DNA of 64,000 nt, taken from Acinetobacter higginsii. Its GTDB lineage: Bacteria; Pseudomonadota; Gammaproteobacteria; Pseudomonadales; Moraxellaceae. The position numbers were made by a program, and so were the translations under genes. The notes under the pieces are model-generated. The model did no database searches. It was not told the DNA's origin and was given only the letters and a program-made list of their open reading frames with translations. Shown here piece after piece: positions 50,559 through 60,248 of the stretch. The DNA lies in contig NZ_KB850073.1 of the NCBI RefSeq assembly GCF_000369525.1, positions 310,001 to 374,000 on the forward strand, given 5' to 3'. How positions within the stretch are numbered: position 1 is the first letter of the stretch; each line of letters begins with the position of its first letter.

Positions 50559-51670
50559 GATGAACTACGAATAATGACTTTAGATTTTGCTTCTTCAAGC
50601 TCTTGAACACGTTGACGAACCATTGTTTCAATTTCATCAACCAGCTGATTTGTATCAATTAAATGGCTCTTTTCACCATTTCGATAGACCAGTGAACGAG
50701 GTGATGCACCTACAATCCCGATATCCGCTTCTTTGGCTTCACCTGGACCATTCACTTTACACCCGATCACAGACAAATCCATCGGGGTACGAATATCTTC
50801 TAAACGCTCTTCCAAGGCCTGCATCACTTGAATCACATTGAATTCCTGACGCGAACAGCTTGGACAAGCAATAAAGTTAATCCCGTTTGAGCGCAAGCCC
50901 AATGATTTTAAAATATCAAAACCGATTTTAATTTCATCTTCTGGTTCAGCTGCAAGCGAGATGCGCATGGTATCGCCAATGCCTTCCATCAACAGTCCAC
51001 CCAGTGCGATGGCTGATTTCACCGTACCAGTACGGTAAATCCCTGCCTCAGTGACACCAAGGTGTAACGGATTATCGATCTGTTGAGACAGCAAGCGATA
51101 AGCATCCATGGTCAGGAACACATTCGATGCTTTGACACTGACTTTAAACTCATGGAAATCTAAACGGTCCAGAATATCGATATGACGCATTGCCGATTCA
51201 AGTAAGGCCTGCCCTGTTGGCTCACCATATTTCACTTGTAAGTCTTTTTCCAGAGACCCAGCATTGACCCCAATACGAATCGAAATACCATGGTGTTTCG
51301 CTGCAGCGACCACTTCACGCACTTTCTGATCCGAACCGATATTACCCGGATTGATACGTAAACAGTCTGCGCCATAATCCGCAACCGCTAAAGCAATACG
51401 ATGATCAAAATGAATATCTGCCACCAAAGGTACAGAAACGCGCTTACGAATCGCGCCAAACGCCTCTGCTGCTTCCATCGACGGTACTGAAACACGCATG
51501 ATATCTGCACCTGCATCTGCACAGCGCTGGATTTGCGCCACAGTTGCATCCACATCACAGGTTTCAGTATTGGTCATACTTTGAACACTGATCGGGGCAT
51601 CACCACCGACATACACTGAACCAACACGGATTTTTCGTGTTGGACGGCGTTTAATTGGATTCACAATCAT
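50555..51670 (-). CDS. ispG: 4-hydroxy-3-methylbut-2-enyl-diphosphate synthase
   Basis: Iron-sulfur enzyme of the MEP isoprenoid pathway, converting MEcPP to HMBPP. It has 371 residues. The 4Fe-4S cysteines are visible in FIACPSCSRQEF and VIGCKVNGPGEA. The TIM-barrel segments RVSVPSMEAAEAF and LRINPGNIGS match. It is located between rodZ and hisS, as in related species. Confidence 0.98.
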   Translation of the reverse strand: MIVNPIKRRPTRKIRVGSVYVGGDAPISVQSMTNTETCDVDATVAQIQRCADAGADIMRVSVPSMEAAEAFGAIRKRVSVPLVADIHFDHRIALAVADYGADCLRINPGNIGSDQKVREVVAAAKHHGISIRIGVNAGSLEKDLQVKYGEPTGQALLESAMRHIDILDRLDFHEFKVSVKASNVFLTMDAYRLLSQQIDNPLHLGVTEAGIYRTGTVKSAIALGGLLMEGIGDTMRISLAAEPEDEIKIGFDILKSLGLRSNGINFIACPSCSRQEFNVIQVMQALEERLEDIRTPMDLSVIGCKVNGPGEAKEADIGIVGASPRSLVYRNGEKSHLIDTNQLVDEIETMVRQRVQELEEAKSKVIIRSSS

Positions 51671-51692
51671 CGTATAGCTCTACTCTTTGGCA

Positions 51693-52487
51693 TTAACGAG
51701 ACAAACGGAATTCTGCTTTTCCATTGACTGTATATGGAGACAAGGAGATTTGCTCCTGATTTAAAGTCAATGCGACTGCGGTCGCGTCATCTAAACGAAT
51801 TTGAAATGGCGATTCGCCACTTAAAGTCAAAGTCGATGCTTGACGACCTGTTGCCAATACTTTACCTGTTGCATCGACAATATGCACAGAAGTTGGTCGA
51901 TTAAAATTCAACACCAATTGGTCACCAGATGTTGCAGTGGTGGTATTCCCCATTGGCAAAATCTGAACATCCGAATTTTTGATCTTCGGTACATCATCTT
52001 CATCTTTATGGCTTGATGTCCAATTCTGCACCGCCATAACCGCCAACCATGCTAAGACTGCAACAGCCGCAACGATTGCAATACGTTTTAACCAGATACG
52101 GTTACGCACGCTTTTCGAACCTGATAATTTCCCCATAATTTTAATCGGAGAATTATTCAAGGCATGGCTAGCTTTCAGTCCAGTATCATTAACATAGATT
52201 TCATCAAAACGCTGAATGATCGCACTAGCATCTGCATTTAAATGCTTTGCATAAGCTCGATAATAACCTTTGATAAAAGTTGCTTCAGGTAATGATTTAT
52301 AATCATCTTGCTCTAATGCTGTCAATGTTTTGACAGGCATATTCAATACGTTTGCAATCTCTTCAATTTCTTTCTTTTGTGCAATACGAATTTGACGCAA
52401 ATACTCACCAGGTCGTTGAATATTTCCTAAGGTTGACGATGGCGAGGTTGAGCCAGTTGGCTGATGTGAATTTGGATTTATTTCCAT
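51693..52487 (-). CDS. rodZ: Cytoskeleton protein RodZ
   Basis: Links MreB to the cell-wall elongation machinery. It has 264 residues. The cytoplasmic HTH_25 domain (about 28-100, GEYLRQIRIAQKKEIEEIAN) is followed by a membrane helix (RIAIVAAVAVLAWLAVMAV) near 140 and a periplasmic DUF4115 domain (LVLNFNRPTSVHIVDATGKV). The start overlaps the pilF end by 10 bp. Confidence 0.95.
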   Translation of the reverse strand: MEINPNSHQPTGSTSPSSTLGNIQRPGEYLRQIRIAQKKEIEEIANVLNMPVKTLTALEQDDYKSLPEATFIKGYYRAYAKHLNADASAIIQRFDEIYVNDTGLKASHALNNSPIKIMGKLSGSKSVRNRIWLKRIAIVAAVAVLAWLAVMAVQNWTSSHKDEDDVPKIKNSDVQILPMGNTTTATSGDQLVLNFNRPTSVHIVDATGKVLATGRQASTLTLSGESPFQIRLDDATAVALTLNQEQISLSPYTVNGKAEFRLSR

Positions 52488-53284
52488 ACGGCCTCAGTAC
52501 TGTACTGTAATTGCAAATAACGTTGATATTCTGGACTATCAGGAAATAGCGCACGTAGCTGATTGACTAACACTTGCATTCCTAATTGATCCGCATTCGC
52601 TCGAGCAATGCGTAGACCAATCCAAAGTGCCCGAGCACCTTGGTTTTTCTGTCCCACGTTACGAACATATTGTTCGTATAGTTGCGACGCATCTCTATTA
52701 TTTTGTTGCAAATAGAAAATTTCCGCCAACTCTAACATTGAAATGGTTGCATTTCGATTCGCTTGTAGCGCTTGTTTGAATGATTTTTCAGCATTCGCAA
52801 CATCGCCCAATTTCAAATAGATTCGTCCTAGGTTTTCCAACGACTGAAAACGCTGTTCATACCCTAAGGTTGCACCCGCACGAGTAAATTGCTCAATGGC
52901 ATCATTATAGCGTTGCTCTTGATACAAATATGTACCGTAATTATTACGCGCTTGAGCATTATCAGGTTCTGAGGAAATTGCACGCTTAAAATAAGCTTCT
53001 GCTTTTTCCATATTGGTCTTGCTACCTTCTTGTTGCAGCAAAATCCCCATCATCATATTGGCATTGGCATCACGTGAATCAACCTTTAGGGCTTGGTCCA
53101 GCGAACGCTTAGCTGCGTCTAAATCACGATTGCGAATATATTCAGCTGCAAGTTGGGTCCGGACTTGCACTGCTTTTTCTGGATCTTTTTTTAATGTTGA
53201 AGATGTTGATTGACATGCTGTTAAGCCAAGTAAAGTAAACACAACAGCTGTCGCAATAATCGTTTTTGGTCGAGTGGTATTCAA
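52478..53284 (-). CDS. pilF: Type IV pilus assembly lipoprotein PilF/PilW
   Basis: Pilotin-like TPR lipoprotein needed for PilQ secretin assembly. The 268-residue form is chosen with a TTG start at 53284, because the signal peptide (NTTRPKTIIATAVVFTLLGL, lipobox LTAC) begins there and GGGGAAAAGG lies just upstream. An ATG at 53353 would lie inside rlmN and put 23 extra residues before the signal. Several TPR units follow (AEYIRNRDLDAAKRSLDQAL, ARNNYGTYLYQEQRYNDAIE). It follows rlmN by 17 bp. Confidence 0.92.
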   Translation of the reverse strand: MNTTRPKTIIATAVVFTLLGLTACQSTSSTLKKDPEKAVQVRTQLAAEYIRNRDLDAAKRSLDQALKVDSRDANANMMMGILLQQEGSKTNMEKAEAYFKRAISSEPDNAQARNNYGTYLYQEQRYNDAIEQFTRAGATLGYEQRFQSLENLGRIYLKLGDVANAEKSFKQALQANRNATISMLELAEIFYLQQNNRDASQLYEQYVRNVGQKNQGARALWIGLRIARANADQLGMQVLVNQLRALFPDSPEYQRYLQLQYSTEAVWK

Positions 53285-53301
53285 CGCCTTTTCCCCAAGT
53301 A

Positions 53302-54537
53302 TTATCCTTGTGTGCGCAAAATTTCTTGTTGTTGCGCCACTTTCTTTTTCCATTGTTCAGCACGACGAGTACGGTCAGCAACCTGTCCTACCAATTGTCC
53401 ACACGCAGCATCAATATCATCACCACGTGTCTGACGAATCGTACACACAAATCCAGCATCCGACAAAGTTTTTTGGAAGGCAATAATTCGGTTACGACTC
53501 GAGCGACCATACGGCGCATGCGGGAACGGATTAAATGGAATAAGATTGATCTTACTCGGTAAATTTTTTAACAGTTTTAATAATTGTTGTGCGTGCTCAG
53601 GCTTATCATTGACACCATCGAGCATCACATATTCGATGGTGACATGACGACGTGAGCTTTCATTACCATCTTTAGCGAGATAACGTTGGCAAGCCGCAAT
53701 TAACTGTTGTAATGGATATTTTTTATTGATTGGAACAAGTTCGTTACGCAATTCATCATTTGGCGCGTGTAATGAAATTGCCAAAGCGACATCGATATCT
53801 TGCGCCAGTTGATCAATTTTCGGGACGACACCTGACGTCGATAAGGTCACACGGCGTTTTGACATACCATATGCAAAATCATCTAGCATAAGCTGCATAG
53901 AACTGAGTACAGCATCATAATTGAGTAAAGGCTCGCCCATACCCATCATCACCACATTGGTCACCGTACGTTCACGTTCGGCCACAGGCACCTCTTCCAT
54001 ATAGGAATAGTTCGCCATCCATAACTGACCAATGATTTCAGCTGGGGTTAAATCACGTTGAAAACCTTGCTTACCTGTTGAACAGAATGAACAATCCAAT
54101 GCACAGCCCACTTGTGATGAAATACACAAGGTCTTACGCGCACCTGTTTTATCTTCCGCAGGAATCAATACGGTTTCAACCAAAGAACCTTCACCATCTC
54201 CTACACGGAACACCCACTTCCGAGTTCCATCTTTCGAATAGTTACGATGTACCACATCAGGTGCTTTAATTTCACAAATCTTTTCGAGTTTCTCTCGTAA
54301 TTTGCCTGAGATATTGCTCATCTCAGCAAAATCAGTCACAAAATATTGATGAATCCATTTCATGACCTGACCTGCACGAAATTTCTTTTCGCCTAAGTCT
54401 TCGAAGAATTTTTCTAATTCAGCTCGAGACATGCCAAGTAAATTTACTTTTTTCTCGGCAGCATGAACGACAGGCGTAGAAACAGACTGTTGTTTTTCAT
54501 CTAAATTTTCTGATGAAACGACCACTGCAGAACTCAT
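53302..54537 (-). CDS. rlmN: Dual-specificity 23S rRNA/tRNA methyltransferase RlmN
   Basis: Radical SAM enzyme that makes 2-methyladenosine at A2503 of 23S rRNA and A37 of some tRNAs. It has 411 residues. The iron-sulfur motif CALDCSFC (CxxxCxxC) is near 148, and the second catalytic Cys is in DIDAACGQL near the C-terminus. The N-terminal 30 residues are an extension rich in Ser/Val. Confidence 0.97.
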   Translation of the reverse strand: MSSAVVVSSENLDEKQQSVSTPVVHAAEKKVNLLGMSRAELEKFFEDLGEKKFRAGQVMKWIHQYFVTDFAEMSNISGKLREKLEKICEIKAPDVVHRNYSKDGTRKWVFRVGDGEGSLVETVLIPAEDKTGARKTLCISSQVGCALDCSFCSTGKQGFQRDLTPAEIIGQLWMANYSYMEEVPVAERERTVTNVVMMGMGEPLLNYDAVLSSMQLMLDDFAYGMSKRRVTLSTSGVVPKIDQLAQDIDVALAISLHAPNDELRNELVPINKKYPLQQLIAACQRYLAKDGNESSRRHVTIEYVMLDGVNDKPEHAQQLLKLLKNLPSKINLIPFNPFPHAPYGRSSRNRIIAFQKTLSDAGFVCTIRQTRGDDIDAACGQLVGQVADRTRRAEQWKKKVAQQQEILRTQG

Positions 54538-54608
54538 GTATATTTACCTAAACAATATCGACGCTAAAAAATGCTGTGCATTATTCGCACAACACAAGCT
54601 ATAAGAAA

Positions 54609-54643
54609 TAAAAAACCAGATAAGTAGTATACCACTTATCTGG
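54609..54643 (-). terminator. Terminator of ndk
   Basis: CCAGATAAGT (54616-54625) pairs with ACTTATCTGG (54634-54643) around a short AT loop. On the - strand TTTTTT follows. It separates ndk from rlmN. Confidence 0.9.
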
Positions 54644-54658
54644 TCTGAATACTTTGGA

Positions 54659-55090
54659 TTAACGAGTGCGTGGGCAAATCTCGTTATCAGCAAAGAAGTA
54701 AGCGATTTCACGCTCAGCAGAAGCAACTGAGTCAGAACCGTGAGCAGCGTTTTCGTCGATGCTTACAGCGAAGTCAGCGCGGATTGTCCCAGGAGCAGCT
54801 TCTTTAGGGTTTGTAGCGCCTAAAATTTCGCGGTGAGCAAGAACTGCATTTTCGCCTTCAAGAACTGAAACAACCACTGGACCAGAAGTCATGAATGCAA
54901 CTAAGTCAGCAAAGAAACCACGTTCTTTGTGCTCAGCATAGAAACCTTCAGCATCAGCTTGAGAAAGGTGTTTCATTTTAGTTGCAACAATTTTCAAACC
55001 TGATTTTTCGAAACGAGCAAAGATGTCGCCGATGTGGTTTTTAGATACTGCATCTGGTTTTACGATAGATAAAGTACGTTCAATCGCCAT
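54659..55090 (-). CDS. ndk: Nucleoside diphosphate kinase
   Basis: Transfers the gamma phosphate between nucleotides via a phospho-histidine. It has 143 residues, as expected. ERTLSIVKPDAVSKN opens the protein and the active-site His is in NAAHGSDSVASAEREI near 117. AGGAGTCA precedes the ATG. It is a single-gene transcript with its own terminator. Confidence 0.98.
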   Translation of the reverse strand: MAIERTLSIVKPDAVSKNHIGDIFARFEKSGLKIVATKMKHLSQADAEGFYAEHKERGFFADLVAFMTSGPVVVSVLEGENAVLAHREILGATNPKEAAPGTIRADFAVSIDENAAHGSDSVASAEREIAYFFADNEICPRTR

Positions 55091-55197
55091 GATTGACTCC
55101 TATTATGGTTTAAACTAAAAAATTTGCCGCATTATACCGATGTCATCGCTAATAATCAGCTTGAATATGCAAAACTTAAGCGTTTTCTGACGAATTT

Positions 55198-55398
55198 TTA
55201 ACGAACTTCATCCAGCCATGCCATTTGAATGGCTTCAAGCAAACCTTCAGTTGACTTATTTGGGTCATCACTAAAGTCAGGCAAAGCACAAACCCATGCA
55301 TGCAAATCGGTAAAACGAATCCATTGTGGATCTACATCTGGGTGCGCTTCGGTGAGTTCAATCGCAATATCAATCGTATCTGTCCAACGTAAGCCCAT
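55198..55398 (-). CDS. iscX: Iron-sulfur cluster assembly adaptor IscX
   Basis: A 66-residue acidic protein of the IscX/YfhJ family: LRWTDTIDIAIELTEAHPDV at the start, then IRFTDLHAWVCALPDF and EAIQMAWLDE. It binds iron and the cysteine desulfurase IscS. It usually sits at the end of the isc operon; here it stands apart from any isc gene in the window. Confidence 0.95.
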   Translation of the reverse strand: MGLRWTDTIDIAIELTEAHPDVDPQWIRFTDLHAWVCALPDFSDDPNKSTEGLLEAIQMAWLDEVR

Positions 55399-55494
55399 AT
55401 GACAACCTAAATAAATGAGTGTAATTGAGCGTACTTTAACAAATCATACAAATTAAGAGATAGTGTTCTGTCGCTAAATTCGAGATAAAACACC

Positions 55495-56046
55495 TTACAA
55501 AGCGATATTGGCAGTTGGCGCGAACAAGATAATCCCACTGGCAACCGATGCACCAATCATCGCACCCACAATCACATCACTTGGATAATGCAAACCGAGT
55601 ACCATTCGAGATAAGGCAACCAAAATCGTGAATGGCAGCATTAACAGCAATAGTAGAGGTTGAATATAACCCAAAGTGATGGTCACCATCACTGCATGCA
55701 AAGTGTGACCTGATGGAAAACTAAAATGATCGAGTGGTCGCTCACCCAACACAATCACCTGATGCACCTGATAGGGTCTTGGGCGGGTGGTTTTATTTTT
55801 TAAAAACTTATAGATCAAGGTTCCAACAGAACCTGCTGCAATCACATACAATAGTTGCAGACCGTATGCCAAACCTTGCATTGCCCATACAGACAACAAC
55901 ATGACATACCAAAATGGCCCATCACCCAAACGACTGATCGTTTTAAAAAATAAAGCGATCCGTTGTGACTGAGAGAGATGATTGAGGTAGACACACCCTT
56001 TTAAATCTAAATCAAGTATTTTTATTTTTGCATTTTGAAGATTCAT
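55495..56046 (-). CDS. PAP2-family lipid phosphatase
   Basis: Membrane phosphatase of 183 residues with about five helices. The three PAP2 motifs are seen: KNKTTRPRP (motif 1), FSFPSGHTLHA (motif 2) and SRMVLGLHYPSDVIVGAMIG (motif 3). It could be an undecaprenyl-diphosphatase or a phosphatidyl phosphatase. It follows a glycosyltransferase gene by 38 bp, suggesting shared lipid or glycolipid work. Confidence 0.9.
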   Translation of the reverse strand: MNLQNAKIKILDLDLKGCVYLNHLSQSQRIALFFKTISRLGDGPFWYVMLLSVWAMQGLAYGLQLLYVIAAGSVGTLIYKFLKNKTTRPRPYQVHQVIVLGERPLDHFSFPSGHTLHAVMVTITLGYIQPLLLLLMLPFTILVALSRMVLGLHYPSDVIVGAMIGASVASGIILFAPTANIAL

Positions 56047-56084
56047 ACGATTTCTCCTCTTTTTGAGAGTAGCTTAAGTCGCGG

Positions 56085-57386
56085 TCATGGGAGACTCCTC
56101 ACGACTTGATACAATGCTTGTTCTAATTGTTGTACTGGGAACTGCCAGCTACTTTGCTGTACACTTTCACTGGCCAATAAGCCCATTTGTCGTAATTGCG
56201 GCAAGGCAGGTAATTGGCAAATCGATTGAATAAGATGATCTGTTTGCCCCAATGGACTCAACCAACCAGTGACATTCGGTTGTACATGCTGATGGGCACA
56301 GACATAATCATAAGCCACCACCGCTAAGCCGCTGGCAATTGCTTCTAAGACCACATTTCCAAACGTATCGGCTTGGCTGGCAAAGGCAAACACATCGGCA
56401 CTGGCATAAGCGGCTGAGAGATCACGACCACTCAGACTGCCCATAAAGATAATGTCATCCGATTGTGCCATCTTGCCTAGACGGGCACGATCTGGACCAT
56501 CACCAACAATCACAAACTTACTATTTTTACCTTGTTGAGCCTGTAATGCATGAAAGCTTTTAATCAGCACATCGACTTCTTTTTCTGGTGATAAACGTCC
56601 GACATACAACATCACTCGGGTATCGGTATCGGCACCCCATTGTTGGCGCAGTTGTTGTGAACGATGTTTGGCCGAGAATTTTTCGGTATCCACACCACGT
56701 CCGACCACCACCAATGGGCAAGTCACACCGAAACCACGTAAAGCTTGTTCGGTATATTGACTTGGCACACAAGTCACATCGGTACTGTTATGAAACCACG
56801 TTAAATAGCGCTGAATCGGCTTAACCAAGAAAGCCAAGTCAAAGAAGCGGCTAAAATCATGAAAGGCTGAGTGAAAACCACTGGAGACTGCGATTTTTCT
56901 TGATTTTGCTGCTTGTAAGGCGGTCAACCCCAAAGGTCCTTCTGTCACAATATGCACCACATCTGGAGCAAATTTTTCAAAGGCTTTGGACACTTTAATA
57001 TATTGCGGCCAACCAAACTGAATACTTGGATATTTCGGAATCGGTTGAGACATGACCAGACATTCTTGTTCTGGATAAAATTCGGTACAGACTGCTTTTT
57101 GGGTTGGTCGTACCAATAAAATTTTATGCCCTAGTCGCTGTAAACCTTGACACAATTGCATCATCGACAGCGCCACACCATTGATTTCGGGTGGCCATGT
57201 TTCGGTTACAATGGCGATTCGGAGACGAGGACGAACCAGATCACGAAGCTCAGACAATTCATCTTGTTTATTTTTGGGTTGTTTCCTTTTAAAGTAAAAT
57301 TTAAAATTTTCAGGAAACTCTTGCTTGAATAGAGATGTCGCGTATGTACTCTGCATATCGCCATCCATTTGTGTCGTTATTTTCAT
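56085..57386 (-). CDS. GT4-family glycosyltransferase
   Basis: Retaining GT-B glycosyltransferase of 433 residues. The N-terminal acceptor domain starts at RLRIAIVTETWPPEINGVAL (about 54). The C-terminal donor domain has LYVGRLSPEKEVDVLIKSF and the E-x7-E region FGNVVLEAIASGLAVVAYD. It resembles MgtA-type glycolipid or mannosyl transferases. Paired with the PAP2 gene, it may make a membrane glycolipid. The first 50 residues are charged and outside the domain, so a later start is possible. Confidence 0.88.
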   Translation of the reverse strand: MKITTQMDGDMQSTYATSLFKQEFPENFKFYFKRKQPKNKQDELSELRDLVRPRLRIAIVTETWPPEINGVALSMMQLCQGLQRLGHKILLVRPTQKAVCTEFYPEQECLVMSQPIPKYPSIQFGWPQYIKVSKAFEKFAPDVVHIVTEGPLGLTALQAAKSRKIAVSSGFHSAFHDFSRFFDLAFLVKPIQRYLTWFHNSTDVTCVPSQYTEQALRGFGVTCPLVVVGRGVDTEKFSAKHRSQQLRQQWGADTDTRVMLYVGRLSPEKEVDVLIKSFHALQAQQGKNSKFVIVGDGPDRARLGKMAQSDDIIFMGSLSGRDLSAAYASADVFAFASQADTFGNVVLEAIASGLAVVAYDYVCAHQHVQPNVTGWLSPLGQTDHLIQSICQLPALPQLRQMGLLASESVQQSSWQFPVQQLEQALYQVVRSLP

Positions 57387-57460
57387 GCTTTCAGCTTAAA
57401 AGCATTTTTTGACACTTTAATGATCAGTGTATGACAGTTTTTTGACAGTCTTAAAATAAA

Positions 57461-57493
57461 AAATGCCCGAGTTCAGTATGAAAATGGGCATTT
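57461..57493 (-). terminator. Terminator of the pdxA-rsmA-apaH operon
   Basis: AAATGCCC (57461-57468) pairs with GGGCATTT (57486-57493). On the - strand a T-rich tract follows. It lies 20 bp beyond the apaH stop. Confidence 0.8.
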
Positions 57494-57512
57494 AAAAGAG
57501 ATCACGGACTGA

Positions 57513-58358
57513 TCAAGCTAAAGGATTATCCACTGCAAAAAGTTGCTGATCCTCTAAACGGAACGCCATCAATTGCTGTCCCCAAACACAGCCACCATCG
57601 ACATTTTGAATTTGAGGACTAATGGTCCTGCCCTGCAAAGCCGCCCAATGTCCAAAAATCAACTGATGGGTCTGTGCTGCCTGACTTTCAAACTCAAACC
57701 ATGGTTGGAAATCCTCAGGCATCGGTGCATCGAGCGCATCTTTAAAATCAAACTCTAAACGGCCTGTTGCATCAGTTAAACGCATCCGCGTCAGATAATT
57801 GGTAATACAGCGTAAGCGTGCCATACCCGTCAGCTCATCAGACCATAGATCAGGTTGTGAACCATACATCTCGGTAAGAAAACTATCTAAAACCGAAAGA
57901 TCGTCATGCCCCACCACTTTCTGTACTTCTTGTGCCAATGCCACCGTTTTTTCGGCATTCCAGATACACGGCACACCTGCATGAGTAATCAAAGTCTGTG
58001 CATTTGGAGATAGGCTTAACGGCTGTTTACGCAGCCAATCAATCAGCTCATCACCATCAATGGCATCAATCACTTCTTGAGTGTGATCTTTGTCTTTGGC
58101 CTTTTTAAAACCACGGGCGCAGGCAATCAAGGTCAAGTCGTGATTACCCAACACCGTTGCGGCAGCACCACGGTCAGCCAGCTTTTTAATAAAGCGTAAA
58201 GCACCTACCGAGTTTTCACCACGTGCAACCAGATCACCCGCAAACCATAAAAAGTCTTGGTCTGGATCAAAGCGGATTTCTTTTAGTAATGCTTTCAGTG
58301 CTTCAAAACAGCCTTGCACATCACCAATGACATAGTTATAGCGTTTAGACATCGACAT
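57513..58358 (-). CDS. apaH: Diadenosine tetraphosphatase (symmetrical)
   Basis: Splits Ap4A into two ADP and removes caps from Np4-capped RNA. It has 281 residues. Metal-site motifs of the calcineurin-like family are GDVQGCFEAL near 13, FAGDLVARGENS near 40, LGNHDLTLIA near 70 and THAGVP near 127. The ATG at 58358 overlaps the rsmA stop (TGATG); an ATG two codons later is also possible. Confidence 0.97.
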   Translation of the reverse strand: MSMSKRYNYVIGDVQGCFEALKALLKEIRFDPDQDFLWFAGDLVARGENSVGALRFIKKLADRGAAATVLGNHDLTLIACARGFKKAKDKDHTQEVIDAIDGDELIDWLRKQPLSLSPNAQTLITHAGVPCIWNAEKTVALAQEVQKVVGHDDLSVLDSFLTEMYGSQPDLWSDELTGMARLRCITNYLTRMRLTDATGRLEFDFKDALDAPMPEDFQPWFEFESQAAQTHQLIFGHWAALQGRTISPQIQNVDGGCVWGQQLMAFRLEDQQLFAVDNPLA

Positions 58359-59170
58359 CAAGACACCATCTGATCAGAAAGTGCGACAAAATCAGCCAAA
58401 CTCAATGTTTCTGGACGTGCCATCGGATCAACGCCTGCTTTTTCAAAGCCGTCTTCTGCCAACATCCCTTTTAAACTATTACGTAGGGTTTTACGGCGCT
58501 GGGTAAAGACATGCCCAACCAAACGCGCCAAAGCTTTCTCATCCTTTGCCACGATTGGCTTGGTTTCGTATGGCTCTAAACGGAAAACTGCCGATGTGAC
58601 TTTTGGCGGTGGATTAAATGATCCCGGTGGTACTTCAAATAAGAAGGTTGGCTTGCAGTAATACTGAATCATCACCGATAAACGACCATATTCTTTGGTG
58701 TTTGGTGTTGCCGTAATACGATCAACCACTTCTTTCTGCAACATGAAATGCATGTCTTTGACTTTGTCACCGAACTCCAAGAGATGGAACAACAGTGGTG
58801 TTGAAATATTATAGGGTAAGTTCCCTACTACGCGCAGTGGACGGCCGTCTTGAAACAGTTGTGTGAAGTCGTATTTCAACGCATCGGCTTCAATAATGGT
58901 CAAACGCTCAGGATGTGGCACACGACCCGGCAAACCCGCGGCCAAATCACGATCCAGCTCAACTACGGTCAACGCATCACATTCGCCAATTAAAGGTGAA
59001 GTCAATGCCGCCAAACCCGGTCCGATTTCGACAATATTTTCGCCCGCACGCGGATTCACTGAGCGTACAATTTTGGCAATCACACGTTGATCATGTAAGA
59101 AGTTTTGACCAAAACGTTTTCGAGCCTGATGCCCTTCATCTTTAGGGTTTAGGGCATTAATTTGATACAT
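58358..59170 (-). CDS. rsmA: 16S rRNA dimethyladenosine transferase (KsgA)
   Basis: Dimethylates A1518 and A1519 of 16S rRNA. It has 270 residues. KRFGQNFLHDQRVIAKIV is at the start, the SAM-binding motif VEIGPGLAALTSPL follows, and the catalytic NLPYNIS is near 121. The order pdxA-rsmA-apaH is conserved. Confidence 0.98.
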   Translation of the reverse strand: MYQINALNPKDEGHQARKRFGQNFLHDQRVIAKIVRSVNPRAGENIVEIGPGLAALTSPLIGECDALTVVELDRDLAAGLPGRVPHPERLTIIEADALKYDFTQLFQDGRPLRVVGNLPYNISTPLLFHLLEFGDKVKDMHFMLQKEVVDRITATPNTKEYGRLSVMIQYYCKPTFLFEVPPGSFNPPPKVTSAVFRLEPYETKPIVAKDEKALARLVGHVFTQRRKTLRNSLKGMLAEDGFEKAGVDPMARPETLSLADFVALSDQMVS

Positions 59171-59202
59171 AATAATTCCAACGTGAATAATTTACTCGTT
59201 AA

Positions 59203-60171
59203 TCACTGACGAGCTAAATCAAGTGCTAAATCCACTGCAACATGCAAACTCGATGCTTTTGCCTGTCCAGTGCCTGCAAGAGAAAGTGCTGTGCCATGAT
59301 CGACCGAAGTCCGAATAAATGGCAAGCCTAATGTAATGTTAACTGCTTCACCAAAGCCTTGTGATTTTAACACAGGTAGACCTTGATCGTGATACATCGC
59401 CAGAACAGCATCGGCATCTTTTAGATTTTCTGGGGTAAATAAGGTATCCGCAGGTAAACTGAGACTCATGCTAATCCCCTGTGCGCGATAGGTTTCTAAC
59501 ACAGGATTAATCACTTCGATTTCTTCTCGACCCAAATAGCCATCTTCACCGGCATGCGGATTCAGACCACAGACCAAAATACGTGGTGCAGCGATTTTAA
59601 ATTTTGTTTTTAAATCATGAATCAAAATATCAATCACTTGCTGCAAACGCTCTGTGGTAATGGCATCAGGCACATCACGCAAGGCTAAGTGTGTCGTCGC
59701 TAAGGCAACTCTTAATGTTTTCGTTGCCAGCATCATCACCACACGATCAATACCTGCAAACTCTTGGTAATATTCGGTATGCCCACTAAACGTGATGCCT
59801 GCCTCATTAATAATCGACTTCTGAACTGGGGCTGTTGCCACACCAACACTCTGTCCTGACATCGCATAATCGGCTGAACGGCGTAGCTGTTCCAACACAT
59901 AAGCCGCATTGGCTGAATCTAATTGTCCCAACACAACAGGTTTAGCTAAAGGCACATGTTCAACAAAAAGTTGTCCCTGAAAACTAGATTCAGCCTGTCC
60001 TTGATAAGCAATCAGTTCAACATCAATACCTAAAAGATTGGCGCGTTGCTGCAACATTTGCATATCAGCCAAAATAACAATGGGCCGTTCATCTACACGC
60101 TCTGCCAAACTCAGACAGATGTCTGGGCCAATTCCTGCAGGTTCGCCTGAAGTGACATATAAAGGGAGCAT
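59203..60171 (-). CDS. pdxA: 4-hydroxythreonine-4-phosphate dehydrogenase
   Basis: NAD-dependent oxidation in pyridoxal phosphate synthesis. It has 322 residues from the ATG at 60171, where LPLYVTSGEPAGIGPDICL begins; a TTG four codons upstream is an alternative. Substrate and metal motifs are SGHTEYYQEFAG near 130, CGLNPHAGEDGYLGREE near 200 and YHDQGLPVLKSQGF near 262. Confidence 0.97.
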   Translation of the reverse strand: MLPLYVTSGEPAGIGPDICLSLAERVDERPIVILADMQMLQQRANLLGIDVELIAYQGQAESSFQGQLFVEHVPLAKPVVLGQLDSANAAYVLEQLRRSADYAMSGQSVGVATAPVQKSIINEAGITFSGHTEYYQEFAGIDRVVMMLATKTLRVALATTHLALRDVPDAITTERLQQVIDILIHDLKTKFKIAAPRILVCGLNPHAGEDGYLGREEIEVINPVLETYRAQGISMSLSLPADTLFTPENLKDADAVLAMYHDQGLPVLKSQGFGEAVNITLGLPFIRTSVDHGTALSLAGTGQAKASSLHVAVDLALDLARQ

Positions 60172-60248
60172 AAGTATCGCCAATCTTTTTGATTACCTCT
60201 AGTGTAACCAAAATCTAAAACGAGCTATAGCCCTTCATTTTTTATAAT

